Counted from the stretch's first letter, positions 1 through 10,289 are shown. The stretch: 46,398 bases of DNA from an uncultured Aquimarina sp. (GCA_947498705.1 CANMLW010000023.1:1-46398), one strand, 5' to 3'. Program-made: numbers and translations. Notes: generated from the letters alone by a model not told the origin.

Positions 1-584
1 CAGAAGACACCATCAATGTTATAGAAAACATCAAAGAAATTACAGCAGAGTTTTTATACACCAGCCAGGTATTTACCTATGAGAAAATGGTAATGATAGA
101 CGTAACTTATCCGGTACCTAACGAGGTCGAATGGATCATACCCGATGCAGCAGAAATTATATCACAAAACCAAGATCTTGCAGAACTATCTTTTGACACA
201 CCAGGAGAATATGAAATCACATTAATTTCTAAACTGGGAGATTGCCAGGATACCTATACTCAAAAAGTATTGGTATTACAAGGAGAAGCTATAGAAGAAA
301 CCAATACAGATACGCAAATACAGCAGCTAGGAAATATACAGGAGTTTAAAGCATATCCTAACCCATCAGATGGGCAATTTGCTATAAAAGTAGCACTTAA
401 AGAAGAAAAAGAAATCAGTATCAAGATATTTAATCTAACAGACAATACACTTTTAAAACACATTTCAACAACAGGAAAAAAAGAATACGATATCCCATTT
501 ACCCTACAGATAGCTTCGGGTGTATACGCCATCGTACTCGAAACACCTTATGGAAATGCCATTAGAAAAATGATTGTAAAATAA
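1..584 (+). CDS. T9SS-exported surface protein, C-terminal fragment (5' end outside window)
   Basis: The reading frame is open from the first bases (codons start at base 3), so the gene begins upstream of the window. The visible part ends in a type IX secretion type A sorting domain: the KAYPNPSDGQF motif, a beta-rich stretch, and a last strand ending in IRKMIVK. This domain directs export across the outer membrane by the T9SS and is normally removed during anchoring. The fragment is almost identical to the end of the next gene (from about 2868 to 3454), so the two are tandem paralogues. An A+T-only inverted repeat followed by T residues (587-612) could be a weak terminator. The adhesin-like role is inferred from the paralogue. 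Confidence 0.85.
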   Translation, partial: EDTINVIENIKEITAEFLYTSQVFTYEKMVMIDVTYPVPNEVEWIIPDAAEIISQNQDLAELSFDTPGEYEITLISKLGDCQDTYTQKVLVLQGEAIEETNTDTQIQQLGNIQEFKAYPNPSDGQFAIKVALKEEKEISIKIFNLTDNTLLKHISTTGKKEYDIPFTLQIASGVYAIVLETPYGNAIRKMIVK

Positions 585-649
585 CCAAATATTTCATTTT
601 CAATATTTTTTTGAGAAGTGACTATGAAATTGAAATAAAATATTAAACA

Positions 650-3454
650 ATGAAAAAGTTAATCTTATTAATTGTTTTGTCATGTTCAACTAATTTATTT
701 AGTCAATATAAATTATTAATTGATCATAATGATCCTTACGACCCCAGTACTTTTACAGAACAATTGGCTACCTTTTCCTATGGTGGACGAAACTATTTTT
801 CTACCGGAACATATAATGTTTCATCTTCTTCATTAGACTATGAACATTATTATTTAGTATATACATCTACAGGACAAGAATGTACCGGGACCAGGCGTAA
901 CGGAACCTTACGAGCAAATGGTTTTGTTTCTTATAGTCAATGTGTACAGCATGAAGCAGGATTAATCGAAGAAGTAAAACAACCTTGCGAAGGTGTTACT
1001 GGTCCTTGTGAGGATGATAATAAATGTATTGATGAACCATTTTTTTCGACATCAGGAGGAAGAAGTCGTAGTGGTCGGTGGGAATACCAAACAGCTGGTT
1101 CTACCAGATGGGAAATCGTTAGAGTTGCAAATCCTCTAAATGGCACAAGTGTAATTTATAGAAATTACCCTATTACAATACCTCTAAATAGATTCGAAGC
1201 TGATTTACAAAACTACACAGGTGTCTTAAGATTGCGTTTTAGATTTGCTAGTTATACTTCAGACATATACACCTTTAATATCCTTAAATGCTCCCCAGAA
1301 TTAGATGGTCCTATTGTAGACATTCAACCTTCCTGTAATAATAGTAGTAATGTAGCAGACAACGATAACGGGAGTTTTACTGTTACTTTTGATCGAGAAT
1401 TGGATGATACCAAGCAGGAAAAAATGAAGATAGAAGTATGGGATCTCGTAAACGGAATTTGGGACGGTTTTGAATCTAAAGTGATCGAAAAAAGTGATTT
1501 TAATGGTCGTTCGTATACCTGGAATCCTAGAAATTTACCCGGTGGAACCTATAAACTATTCTGGCAAACTAAAAGTAATAATGCTCCTTTTGATAATGCA
1601 AACAGTACTCCTGATAAATTTGGTGAAAGTCCTTCGTTTGTACTAAATACTCCCCCTCTTTTATCTGTAAGTGGTGTTCCTACCAATGTACAATGTGCCG
1701 GGGGTAGCGATGGAAGTATAACAGTAACTCCTAATGGTGGAACTCCAGGAACCTTACCTACCTATGAATACTCTATTGATAATGGTGTTAACTGGCAAAC
1801 TTCTACACTTTTTGATGGGCTTATAAAAGGAGATTATTTAGTTATCATACGCGATGGAAACAGTTGTGAAGTAGTAAGTGCCACTATTACCGTTAACGAA
1901 CGCTTCTCTACCGTACCTGATGTTATTGGTTTACCAGGATTAATTACCAACCCTACCCTTATTGATGGTAATAACGGTCGTATTGTTATTGCTATATCAG
2001 GGGGATCTGGCAATTACACTAATTATGTCTGGACCAAAGATGGCAACCCCTTTACCCCTCCTACAGGGTCTACCAATACCAGTATCGTTGATCTATACGA
2101 AGGAGTATATACGATTATAGTAACCGATTCTAATGGTTGTAATTCTGAGATCGAAACCTTTACATTAACCGATCCAGAACCTATAGATATCACCATCAAT
2201 ATGACACCCGATACACTCGACTGTTCTGATACGCAAGTCAATCTCATCGCTAGCGCAACAGGAGGACATCTAGATCCCGATGGAGAATATTCATATCTAT
2301 GGAACGATGGTACAACAAATCCTTCACTAAATAATGTGGGAATAGGCACCTATCAGGTAACAGTTACCGATAATGGAGGAAATAGCCAAGCGCAAGAAAT
2401 TAACGTTGAAGGACCTAACCTAATCACTGTAACTCTTTTTAACAAAAAAGAACTATCCTGTAGAAATGGTAGTGATGCAGGTATACAACTCGATATACAA
2501 GGAGGAACAGGAGATTATGTGATCACCTGGGAAAAAATAGCAGATCCTAACTTTAGTGCGTTTGGTACTACCTTAGAAAACATCAGTCATGGAGCGTATA
2601 TATACCGGGTAGTCGATGAAAATGGATGCATGGTGACCAATGCCAATCAGCCTATAGAATTTGCAAATCCTCCTTTATTTACCATTGATCTGGGTGAAGA
2701 TCCTTTCTTTTGTGAAGGACAAACGGTAACCATCTCTGCTGCAATACCCGATGCACAAGCAACCTATAGTTGGACATCTACTACAGGATTTACCAGTACT
2801 AACCCAGAAATCACTGTAGATCAAGAAGGTCAATATACCGTAACGGTAACCAGTGGGAAAGGATGTATTGCAGAAGACACTATCAATGTCATCGAAAATA
2901 TTAAAGAAATTAAAGCAGAGTTTTTGTATACCAGTCAGGTATTTACCGATCAAACCATGGTACTGATAGATGTAACCTATCCGGTACCTAATGAAATCCA
3001 ATGGATCATTCCGGATAGTGCACAAATACTTACCAAAGATCAAGATCTTGTAGAACTATCTTTTGACACACCAGGAGAATATGAAATCACCCTAATCTCT
3101 AAACTGGGAGATTGTCAGGATACTTATACTCAAAAGATATTGGTATTACAAGGAGAAGCTATAGAAGAGACCAATACTGACACACAAATACAGCAATTAG
3201 GAAATATACAGGAGTTTAAAGCATACCCTAATCCATCAGCTGGGCAGTTTGCTATAAAAGTAACACTGAAAGAAGAAAAAGAAATCAGTATCAAAGTGTT
3301 TAACCTAACAGACAATACCCTTTTAAAGCACATTTCAACAATAGGAAAAAAAGAATACGACATCCCGTTTACGCTACAACTAGCTTCAGGTGTATATGCA
3401 ATTGTACTCGAAACACCTTATGGAAATGCTATTAGAAAATTGATTATTAAGTAA
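650..3454 (+). CDS. SprB-repeat-like T9SS-exported surface protein
   Basis: A 934-residue protein with an N-terminal signal peptide (MKKLILLIVLSCSTNLFSQ). The N-terminal third (to about residue 330) has no family I recognise. It is followed by several beta-sandwich repeats of the SprB / PKD-like type, recognisable by the pattern NVQC-GGSDGSITV then YEYSIDNG then GDYLVIIRDGNSC. The end is a T9SS type A sorting domain (KAYPNPSAGQF to IRKLIIK). SprB-type proteins are large cell-surface adhesins of gliding flavobacteria, and this one is shorter. Its last roughly 195 residues nearly match the end of the preceding gene, including the stretch before the sorting domain, which indicates tandem duplication. 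The start at 650 is supported by the signal peptide. The surface location is well supported. An adhesin or gliding role is inferred. Confidence 0.85.
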   Translation: MKKLILLIVLSCSTNLFSQYKLLIDHNDPYDPSTFTEQLATFSYGGRNYFSTGTYNVSSSSLDYEHYYLVYTSTGQECTGTRRNGTLRANGFVSYSQCVQHEAGLIEEVKQPCEGVTGPCEDDNKCIDEPFFSTSGGRSRSGRWEYQTAGSTRWEIVRVANPLNGTSVIYRNYPITIPLNRFEADLQNYTGVLRLRFRFASYTSDIYTFNILKCSPELDGPIVDIQPSCNNSSNVADNDNGSFTVTFDRELDDTKQEKMKIEVWDLVNGIWDGFESKVIEKSDFNGRSYTWNPRNLPGGTYKLFWQTKSNNAPFDNANSTPDKFGESPSFVLNTPPLLSVSGVPTNVQCAGGSDGSITVTPNGGTPGTLPTYEYSIDNGVNWQTSTLFDGLIKGDYLVIIRDGNSCEVVSATITVNERFSTVPDVIGLPGLITNPTLIDGNNGRIVIAISGGSGNYTNYVWTKDGNPFTPPTGSTNTSIVDLYEGVYTIIVTDSNGCNSEIETFTLTDPEPIDITINMTPDTLDCSDTQVNLIASATGGHLDPDGEYSYLWNDGTTNPSLNNVGIGTYQVTVTDNGGNSQAQEINVEGPNLITVTLFNKKELSCRNGSDAGIQLDIQGGTGDYVITWEKIADPNFSAFGTTLENISHGAYIYRVVDENGCMVTNANQPIEFANPPLFTIDLGEDPFFCEGQTVTISAAIPDAQATYSWTSTTGFTSTNPEITVDQEGQYTVTVTSGKGCIAEDTINVIENIKEIKAEFLYTSQVFTDQTMVLIDVTYPVPNEIQWIIPDSAQILTKDQDLVELSFDTPGEYEITLISKLGDCQDTYTQKILVLQGEAIEETNTDTQIQQLGNIQEFKAYPNPSAGQFAIKVTLKEEKEISIKVFNLTDNTLLKHISTIGKKEYDIPFTLQLASGVYAIVLETPYGNAIRKLIIK

Positions 3455-3485
3455 TACCTCATCGTCAATTTGATAACAAAATTAA

Positions 3486-3535
3486 ACCCTATAAACGTTA
3501 CAGGCCTTGAAACGTTTATAGGGTATTTTATTTTT
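3486..3535. terminator. Probable bidirectional terminator between convergent genes
   Basis: A perfect 14-bp inverted repeat (3486-3499 with 3511-3524) around an 11-base loop is followed on the plus strand by a T-rich run. It lies between the T9SS protein gene and the convergent TonB receptor gene, so it can end transcription from both sides, most strongly from the plus strand. Confidence 0.85.
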
Positions 3536-6269
3536 AAAATTTAAAATCTAATCCTGCCTGAAGTATTGTACCCGTAAATCCAAATTGATTTACCTCCCAG
3601 GGATATTGAAATCTTCCTCCTAAATCGGTTCCGAAATCTCCAAAAGTTTCAATTTCATCAGGGTATACATTTAGTACATTATTGGCTGTGGCTTTTGCCG
3701 TTACCCAATCAGCTAATCTATGAGAAACAGAGATATCGGTAAGTACTTTACCTGCAAATGTCTGATCAAAAGCAGGGTTTGCCGGATGCTGCCAGGTCAC
3801 CTCTCCAAAATAAGTATTATTAAGAACAAATGTAAACTTATTAAGGTCATAACTTAACCCTAGCACTCCCTTTAGATTAGGTCGTGCTGTTGTTATCCTG
3901 GATTGCTCTTCTCTATTAAAAATGTCGGTATACCCTGCATTCAAAATCTTTTGAGGAACACTAATAGTACCATCTATATCCGTTTCATTCCAGTTAAAAG
4001 CAGCATTGATATCTAATTTTCCATCACCCAGCTCGAATCCTTTATAATCAACAACAACATCTATCCCTTGCGTCTTTGTATCAACCGCATTTACAAAAAA
4101 GGTAACATTACCAATCGCATTATCCAGCAATACCTGTTCTACAGCATTTGTAGTAGTATCGTCACCATCAAATCCTAAAGGGTTAGAGAACAATACTCTA
4201 TTTTCGACTTTTATATTATAATAATCCACTGCTACAGAAAAATTGGGAGCGAACCTATACGTAATCCCTCCTGCAATATTAAATGACTCTTCTGCATCTA
4301 ATTGCGGTACACCCAAACCAGAATTTGAATCGATGATAACGGGATCTACATTATTAAAAGTTCCTTGTTGTCCAATACTACCGTCAGATAATTGTAACGT
4401 TTGAATATTACTAAGATAAATTTGATGTAACGATGGAGCTCTAAAGCCTGTGTTAACAGAGGCACGTATTGCTCCTCTACTATCCTCTAATAGGTATCTT
4501 GCAGCTACTTTCCAAGAAACATTTTCTCCAAAATCACTATATTCCTCATATCGTCCTGCACTACTAATTAAAAAAGCTTCTGTAATATCCCAATCTATTC
4601 CTCCATAAACACCTATATTCGATCGAGTTTCTTTTAGTGCATTCTCTGGTCGTAATCCAGGAAAAGATTGTACTCCACCTCCAAAATAAGAAGCTCCCAC
4701 CCCCTCTTTTGTAACAAAACGTTCTTGTCTCCACTCTGACCCCAAAGAAATACTAACAACACCAAAGCTTTTGGAAATATCTATGTTTCCTATGTGATTA
4801 CTAAAACTATATCCTCCGGGCCTAAAACTAGTAGGGCTACTTGCCCCTAAATCCAAATTTATAGAATTATTTACTTCATAATCTACTGCGCTTCTACCAA
4901 AAGTATAGCTTATATCAAAATTCCAATCAGTAAATAGTTGCCATTTATTACCCAGTGTAAAACTATTATCTCTAATATCTGTTTCGAATGTAGGTTGAAA
5001 TCCTTGATATGTTGTACCTGGTTCATGTAATAAATTGAATTCATCTGGAATCCAATAAGGTGCTCTATATACCGCAAAACTTTTTCCTACTCGCTTCTGA
5101 AAATTTCCAAAAGTATATAGCTCTGCAGTATCATCGGCATATGGAAACCCTGCATTAACTGCAATTCCTAATCGATCATATTTTGGTTGTCCTATATTCA
5201 TTCCTAAGTCTGGATTATCCTGAATCCATGGGTGAGATCCATCCAATAATGTATTTGCAAACGCCTGTTGCTCATCAAACTGGGTCTGTGTAATTTCTCC
5301 ATTATCCACATCTTCTTGGTTGGGTTGAAATACATTTCCAAAAAGCAAATCCCTTCCTGGCGATGCTGCTCTATTGGTTTCTTCCTGATGATAAAAATCG
5401 GTTGTGAAATTTATGTATCCTCCAAAATCTGGAGTAATCGAAGTATTTAAGCTACCACTATAGGTAAAACCATCACCCTCTGTGGTAACGCCGGTTGCTA
5501 AACTCACCGAGGTTTTTTCTACATTTTCTTTTAAGATAATATTAATCACCCCTGCTATTGCATCAGAACCATATTGCGCAGAAGCTCCATCTCTTAATAC
5601 CTCTACTCTTTCTATAGCCGCAGCCGGAATACTCTTCATATCTACTCCAACTTCTCCCCTCCCGGCAGTTTCCTGGACGTATACCAAGGCGCTTTGATTT
5701 TTTCGTTTTCCATTCACCAAGACTAATGTTCTACTAGGTCCCAGATTTCTAAGTTCTGAAGGATCGAAATGCGCAGTTGCATCAGAAATTGTCTGTTGTG
5801 TAGAATTGTATGAAGGCACTCTAAAAGCAATCATTTTATCTAATTCTGGCTGAGCACTTACTGCTAATTCTTTGGATGAGATATTATCAATAGCCACCGG
5901 GGACTCTAAAATTGTTCTTGGTTTGGCCCTGTTACCTACAATTACAATTTCATCTAACGTCGCTCCTTCCTGAAGATTAACAGTGATAGCAGTATTGTTA
6001 GATACTTCGAGTTCTTGTGTAGTAAATCCTACTACAGAAAAAATCAATGTTGTAGGTAACGATGCCACTTGTATCGAAAAATTACCGTCAAAATCTGTGG
6101 TAGTACCGTTCGATGTTCCTTTTTCGAGAACATTTACAATAGGAATTGCCTGATTAGTTGATTGATTCAATACTTTTCCTGTAAGTGTTTCTTGAGAAAA
6201 CACAGTAGTCTGAGTGAAAATTAAACACAGAAAAAGCATCATTTTAACAAAATGAGTTGTTTTTTTCAT
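3534..6269 (-). CDS. TonB-dependent outer-membrane receptor
   Basis: A 911-residue protein with a signal peptide (about residues 1-26). Next comes a carboxypeptidase-regulatory-like beta domain (about 28-110; ETLTGKVLNQSTNQAIPIVNV). A plug domain follows, with LDEIVIVGNRA and the highly typical IERVEVLRDGASAQYGSDAIAGVINI segment. The rest is a long beta-barrel ending in the terminal aromatic residue expected of outer-membrane barrels (GLDFKF). Such receptors import bulky ligands using TonB energy. No SusD partner lies next to it, so it is not a standard SusCD glycan pair, and the ligand cannot be told from sequence (siderophore, cofactor or other). It is monocistronic and convergent with the T9SS protein gene. 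Confidence 0.93.
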   Translation of the reverse strand: MKKTTHFVKMMLFLCLIFTQTTVFSQETLTGKVLNQSTNQAIPIVNVLEKGTSNGTTTDFDGNFSIQVASLPTTLIFSVVGFTTQELEVSNNTAITVNLQEGATLDEIVIVGNRAKPRTILESPVAIDNISSKELAVSAQPELDKMIAFRVPSYNSTQQTISDATAHFDPSELRNLGPSRTLVLVNGKRKNQSALVYVQETAGRGEVGVDMKSIPAAAIERVEVLRDGASAQYGSDAIAGVINIILKENVEKTSVSLATGVTTEGDGFTYSGSLNTSITPDFGGYINFTTDFYHQEETNRAASPGRDLLFGNVFQPNQEDVDNGEITQTQFDEQQAFANTLLDGSHPWIQDNPDLGMNIGQPKYDRLGIAVNAGFPYADDTAELYTFGNFQKRVGKSFAVYRAPYWIPDEFNLLHEPGTTYQGFQPTFETDIRDNSFTLGNKWQLFTDWNFDISYTFGRSAVDYEVNNSINLDLGASSPTSFRPGGYSFSNHIGNIDISKSFGVVSISLGSEWRQERFVTKEGVGASYFGGGVQSFPGLRPENALKETRSNIGVYGGIDWDITEAFLISSAGRYEEYSDFGENVSWKVAARYLLEDSRGAIRASVNTGFRAPSLHQIYLSNIQTLQLSDGSIGQQGTFNNVDPVIIDSNSGLGVPQLDAEESFNIAGGITYRFAPNFSVAVDYYNIKVENRVLFSNPLGFDGDDTTTNAVEQVLLDNAIGNVTFFVNAVDTKTQGIDVVVDYKGFELGDGKLDINAAFNWNETDIDGTISVPQKILNAGYTDIFNREEQSRITTARPNLKGVLGLSYDLNKFTFVLNNTYFGEVTWQHPANPAFDQTFAGKVLTDISVSHRLADWVTAKATANNVLNVYPDEIETFGDFGTDLGGRFQYPWEVNQFGFTGTILQAGLDFKF

Positions 6270-6576
6270 AATGATTTGTTTAGAAGTTATTCTAAATATA
6301 TCAAATTATCTTCCTAAAAAAATGTTAAGCAAACCCATATCAGATGTTAAGCGATTTCACCTTGTTTTATATTTCATCAATATTATTTCTAAAAAATTAA
6401 CAATCTAATGTAACCTCTCCTTTCTCTAACTTCGTTGTAGTATTCAAAAAACACTCATTGATACAGTCAAACTTTCCTCTACAATCTCATTCTACATTAA
6501 CCGACAAACAAACCCTGCTGATTCATCAACTAATCCATAAATCTTCTTATTTTTGCAGCCATAATATAAACTAACT
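6270..6576. other. Divergent intergenic region, TonB receptor / aspS
   Basis: A 307-base A+T-rich gap between two divergent genes. It must hold promoters for both. Only the aspS -7 element (6548-6555) is convincing. I find no RNA gene or open frame of note. Confidence 0.6.
6548..6555 (+). promoter_or_regulatory. aspS -7 promoter element (TAnnTTTG)
   Basis: TATTTTTG matches the Bacteroidota -7 consensus TAnnTTTG, 21 bases before the aspS start codon. This predicts a short leader of roughly 15 bases. A clear -33 TTG is not visible. Confidence 0.55.
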
Positions 6577-8325
6577 ATGTACAGAAGTCATTCTTGTGGT
6601 GAGTTACGCACCTCAGATATCAATTCAAAAGTCACCTTATCAGGATGGGTGCAAAAGACAAGAGATAAAGGATTTATGATATGGGTAGACCTTAGAGATC
6701 GCTATGGGATTACTCAATTGATCTTTGATGAAGAGCGTACCCCTTCAGATGTGATAGAAAAAGCTAAAACGCTAGGTAGAGAATTTGTAATTCAAATTAA
6801 GGGTACTGTTATAGAACGTGAGTCTAAAAATAAGAACATTGCAACAGGAGATATTGAAATTCTAGTAAATGAACTTAACATACTTAACGAGGCTATAGTT
6901 CCTCCTTTTACTATAGAGGATCAAACAGATGGAGGTGAAGATATTCGAATGAAATATCGCTATTTAGATATTCGTCGTAATCCTGTAAAAAATAGTTTGA
7001 TGTTTCGCCATCAAGTAGGAATGCTGGTAAGAAACTACCTTTCTAAAGAGAATTTTATAGAAGTAGAAACCCCATACTTAATCAAATCTACTCCAGAAGG
7101 AGCTCGTGACTTTGTAGTGCCTTCACGTATGAACGAAGGACAATTTTATGCATTACCGCAATCGCCACAAACATTTAAGCAGTTGTTGATGGTAGGTGGC
7201 ATGGACAAATATTTTCAGATTGTAAAATGTTTTAGAGATGAAGATTTAAGGGCCGACAGACAACCCGAATTCACACAAATAGATTGTGAAATGGCTTTCG
7301 TAGAGCAAGAAGATATTTTAAATATTTTTGAAGGGTTAACACGTCATCTAATTTCTAAAGTTAAAGGAATTGATATCGAAAATTTCCCCAGAATGACCTA
7401 TGATGAGGCAATGCGTACTTATGGTAACGATAAGCCTGATATTCGATTTGGGATGAAATTTGGAGAGCTTAATAATGTTGCTCAACATAAAGAATTTAAA
7501 GTTTTTAATGATGCTGAATTAGTAGTAGGTATCGCTGTTCCTGGTGGCGCTTCATATACCCGTAAAGAGATTGACAAATTAATCGATTGGGTAAAACGTC
7601 CACAGGTAGGAGCTCTTGGAATGGTTTATGTAAAATGTAACGAAGACGGAACCTATAAGTCTTCTGTAGATAAATTTTATGACCAAGAAGACCTGGCCAA
7701 ATGGGCAGAAGTTACTGGTGCAAAAGCAGGAGATTTGATTTGTGTACTTTCTGGGCAAACAAATAAAGTTAGAGGTCAGTTAAGTGCCTTGCGTATGGAA
7801 TTGGCAGAAAGACTTGGACTACGAAACCCAGAAGAATTCGCACCGTTATGGGTTGTAGATTTTCCATTACTTGAGTGGGATGAAGAAACCGAACGTTACC
7901 ATGCAATGCACCATCCTTTTACTTCTCCTAAGCCTGAAGACATCGCACTGTTAGACACAAAACCGGGAGAGGTTCGTGCCAATGCATATGACTTGGTCCT
8001 AAACGGAAATGAAATAGGAGGTGGTTCTATTCGTATACACGATAAAGAAACACAAGCTTTAATGTTTGATCATCTTGGATTTACACCAGAAGAAGCCAAA
8101 GCACAGTTTGGATTTTTGATGGATGCTTTTCAATACGGAGCTCCACCACATGGAGGGATTGCTTTTGGTTTTGATCGATTGGTTGCTATCCTTGGTGGTC
8201 AAGAGACTATTCGTGACTTTATTGCTTTCCCAAAAAACAATAGTGGTCGCGATATTATGATCGATGCACCTTCTAATATTGATCAGGAACAATTAAAAGA
8301 ACTAAACATACAACTTGATTTATAA
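6577..8325 (+). CDS. aspS: Aspartyl-tRNA synthetase
   Basis: A 582-residue class II aminoacyl-tRNA synthetase that charges tRNA-Asp with aspartate in the cytoplasm. It has an N-terminal OB-fold anticodon-binding domain (about 1-105). Class II motif 2 is at about 219-235 (FRDEDLRADRQPEFTQID), a bacterial GAD insert lies at about 290-420, and motif 3 is near the end (GIAFGFDRLVAILGG). Its length is normal for the bacterial enzyme (about 580-590). The start at 6577 follows a good -7 element, and a strong hairpin terminator lies directly after the stop, so the gene is probably monocistronic. Whether the enzyme is discriminating or also charges tRNA-Asn cannot be settled from this window. Confidence 0.98.
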   Translation: MYRSHSCGELRTSDINSKVTLSGWVQKTRDKGFMIWVDLRDRYGITQLIFDEERTPSDVIEKAKTLGREFVIQIKGTVIERESKNKNIATGDIEILVNELNILNEAIVPPFTIEDQTDGGEDIRMKYRYLDIRRNPVKNSLMFRHQVGMLVRNYLSKENFIEVETPYLIKSTPEGARDFVVPSRMNEGQFYALPQSPQTFKQLLMVGGMDKYFQIVKCFRDEDLRADRQPEFTQIDCEMAFVEQEDILNIFEGLTRHLISKVKGIDIENFPRMTYDEAMRTYGNDKPDIRFGMKFGELNNVAQHKEFKVFNDAELVVGIAVPGGASYTRKEIDKLIDWVKRPQVGALGMVYVKCNEDGTYKSSVDKFYDQEDLAKWAEVTGAKAGDLICVLSGQTNKVRGQLSALRMELAERLGLRNPEEFAPLWVVDFPLLEWDEETERYHAMHHPFTSPKPEDIALLDTKPGEVRANAYDLVLNGNEIGGGSIRIHDKETQALMFDHLGFTPEEAKAQFGFLMDAFQYGAPPHGGIAFGFDRLVAILGGQETIRDFIAFPKNNSGRDIMIDAPSNIDQEQLKELNIQLDL

Positions 8326-8330
8326 CACAA

Positions 8331-8357
8331 AACCCCACAAAAGTGGGGTTTCTTTTT
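8331..8357 (+). terminator. Rho-independent terminator of aspS
   Basis: An 8-bp stem (8331-8338 with 8343-8350), with a loop of four A and four consecutive G-C pairs, is followed by a T-rich run. It starts 6 bases after the aspS stop. Confidence 0.9.
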
Positions 8358-8504
8358 AATTTATCCCTTGAATTTATTACCCTAAGCTTTATTGAGTTTT
8401 TAATATAGTATTGGCACTCTATTCTAAAAAATTGTTGTACATATCAGTACACTTAAAGAAGTTATAGAAAACACTTAATTTTAGGTTACTAATTTTTCAT
8501 TTAC

Positions 8505-10289
8505 ATGTCTCCCAAAAAAAAGACAATACTACATCGATTTTTGATATGGCGATATCGTCATATTTCTAATAAGAATTTTATTCTTATCCTAAGTGTATTG
8601 GTTGGTTTTCTGGCAGGAATTGTATCTGTTCTACTAAAAAACATTACGCACCTTATTCAGCTTTTTATAGAAAGTGGTATTATTTCATGGCAAACCTCTT
8701 TTTACTTTATTCTTCCGGTAATAGGTCTTTTGGTGGTGTATATATTTACAAAATTTATCTTTAAGAAAGCTCCGCAATCTGCAATCCCGATGATCTTATA
8801 TTCTTTATCAAAAAGAAATGGAATCATCAAAAATATACAAGCATACATCCCTTTACTCCTAGCTCCCATAACTGTTGGATTTGGTGGTTCTGTCGGTCTT
8901 TTAGGACCTGCTGTAGGCTCGGGGTCAGCATTAAGTTCTTCTATAAGCACACTTTTTCATGTTCCTAATAAAACCAGAATTTTACTTATAGGTTGTGCCG
9001 CAGCCGGAGCTATTTCTGCAGTATTCAAATCTCCTCTTGCAGGCCTTGTCTTTGCCGTAGAGATTTTTAGTCTTGACCTTACTATCGTATCCTTATTACC
9101 ATTATTATTGGCTTCGGTTTCATCTATTATTACCTCTTATTTGTTTTTGGGAGATGAAGTCCTTTTTAGATTCGAAGTGTCTGAAAAATTCAATATCAAT
9201 GACATCCCATTTTTTATTATACTAGGTATCGGTACAGCATTTGCCTCTATCTACTTTACCAAAATGTATTTTGTTATTCTTAAATTCTTCGGTCAATTCT
9301 CTAAAAGGATTTATAAATTGTTGTTTGGTGGTTTGACAATAGGAGTTATGCTTTATTTTATTCCGCCTCTATATGGTGAAGGATTGGGTTTTATAAATGA
9401 TTTATTAAATGGAGACCATTTAAAGGCATTAGGTAAAACACCATTCGATGATTTAACTCATAATATATGGGTAGTGATTGCTCTATTAGTAGGTATTACC
9501 ATTTTTAAAGCGATTGCAATGACCGCTACTTTTGGTGCAGGAGGTTCTGGCGGAGTATTTATCCCCACCATGGTAATGGGTAGTGCGTTGGGAAATGTTG
9601 TTGCAAAAGTGATTAATAATCTGGGAGTTGGTTTTAACGTATCTGAAGCTAATTTTACCTTATTAGGAATGGCTGGACTAATTGCAGGGGTGCTTCATGC
9701 ACCACTTACCTCTATATTTTTAATTGCAGAAATTACAGCCAGTTATGAATTATTTATCCCTTTGATGATTACAACCTCTATATCATTTATTATTTCAAAA
9801 AATCGATTAGAGCATAATATATATACCCGTGAACTGGCCAAACAAGGGCATTTACTTACACATGATAAAGATCAAACCGTACTTACACTACTTAATTTAG
9901 AGAATTGTATAGAAACCAAATTTATTACCGTAAAGCCTACAGATAGTCTAAAACAATTGTTAAGTGAAGCCGTTGCTAAATCAAATAGAAATTTGTTTCC
10001 GGTCATCGACGATACAAATACGCTTGTTGGAGTTGTATCACTTGATAATATTAGAGATATTATGTTTGATAACACTTTGTATCATACTACTACGGTAGCA
10101 ATGTTAATGTCTCCCGTAACTACTGCGATCCTCTATGAGAAAGATAATGCAAAAACTGCCATGCGAAAATTTCAAGACTCTGGTGCCTGGAATCTTCCTG
10201 TGACAAAAGAAGGAAAATACCTTGGCTTTATATCAAAATCAAAACTTCTTACTGCATATAGAAGAAAGTTGATTAATTTTACTCGTTAA
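8505..10289 (+). CDS. ClC-family chloride channel/transporter with C-terminal CBS pair
   Basis: A 594-residue integral membrane protein of the ClC family. The membrane core covers about residues 25-435 and is followed by two cytoplasmic CBS domains (about 470-590), a nucleotide-sensing module. Family landmarks are GGSVGLLGP (127-135), AVFKSPLAGLVFAVEI (172-187) and GAGGSGGVFIP further on. Two residues important in the E. coli exchanger are not conserved: the gating glutamate of the GREGP motif is Leu133, and the internal proton glutamate position aligns with Ile187. In known ClC proteins, loss of both uncouples chloride from proton movement, so passive chloride conduction is the more likely activity (inference). 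The short inverted repeat at 8436-8451 upstream is a possible operator but weak. Confidence 0.92.
   Translation: MSPKKKTILHRFLIWRYRHISNKNFILILSVLVGFLAGIVSVLLKNITHLIQLFIESGIISWQTSFYFILPVIGLLVVYIFTKFIFKKAPQSAIPMILYSLSKRNGIIKNIQAYIPLLLAPITVGFGGSVGLLGPAVGSGSALSSSISTLFHVPNKTRILLIGCAAAGAISAVFKSPLAGLVFAVEIFSLDLTIVSLLPLLLASVSSIITSYLFLGDEVLFRFEVSEKFNINDIPFFIILGIGTAFASIYFTKMYFVILKFFGQFSKRIYKLLFGGLTIGVMLYFIPPLYGEGLGFINDLLNGDHLKALGKTPFDDLTHNIWVVIALLVGITIFKAIAMTATFGAGGSGGVFIPTMVMGSALGNVVAKVINNLGVGFNVSEANFTLLGMAGLIAGVLHAPLTSIFLIAEITASYELFIPLMITTSISFIISKNRLEHNIYTRELAKQGHLLTHDKDQTVLTLLNLENCIETKFITVKPTDSLKQLLSEAVAKSNRNLFPVIDDTNTLVGVVSLDNIRDIMFDNTLYHTTTVAMLMSPVTTAILYEKDNAKTAMRKFQDSGAWNLPVTKEGKYLGFISKSKLLTAYRRKLINFTR

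Noticed and set aside
2023..3043. Minus-strand open frames inside the T9SS protein gene, and similar antisense frames inside other long genes.
   Set aside because: They mirror the codon pattern of the sense gene, show no domain or signal, and would be fully antisense to well-supported genes.
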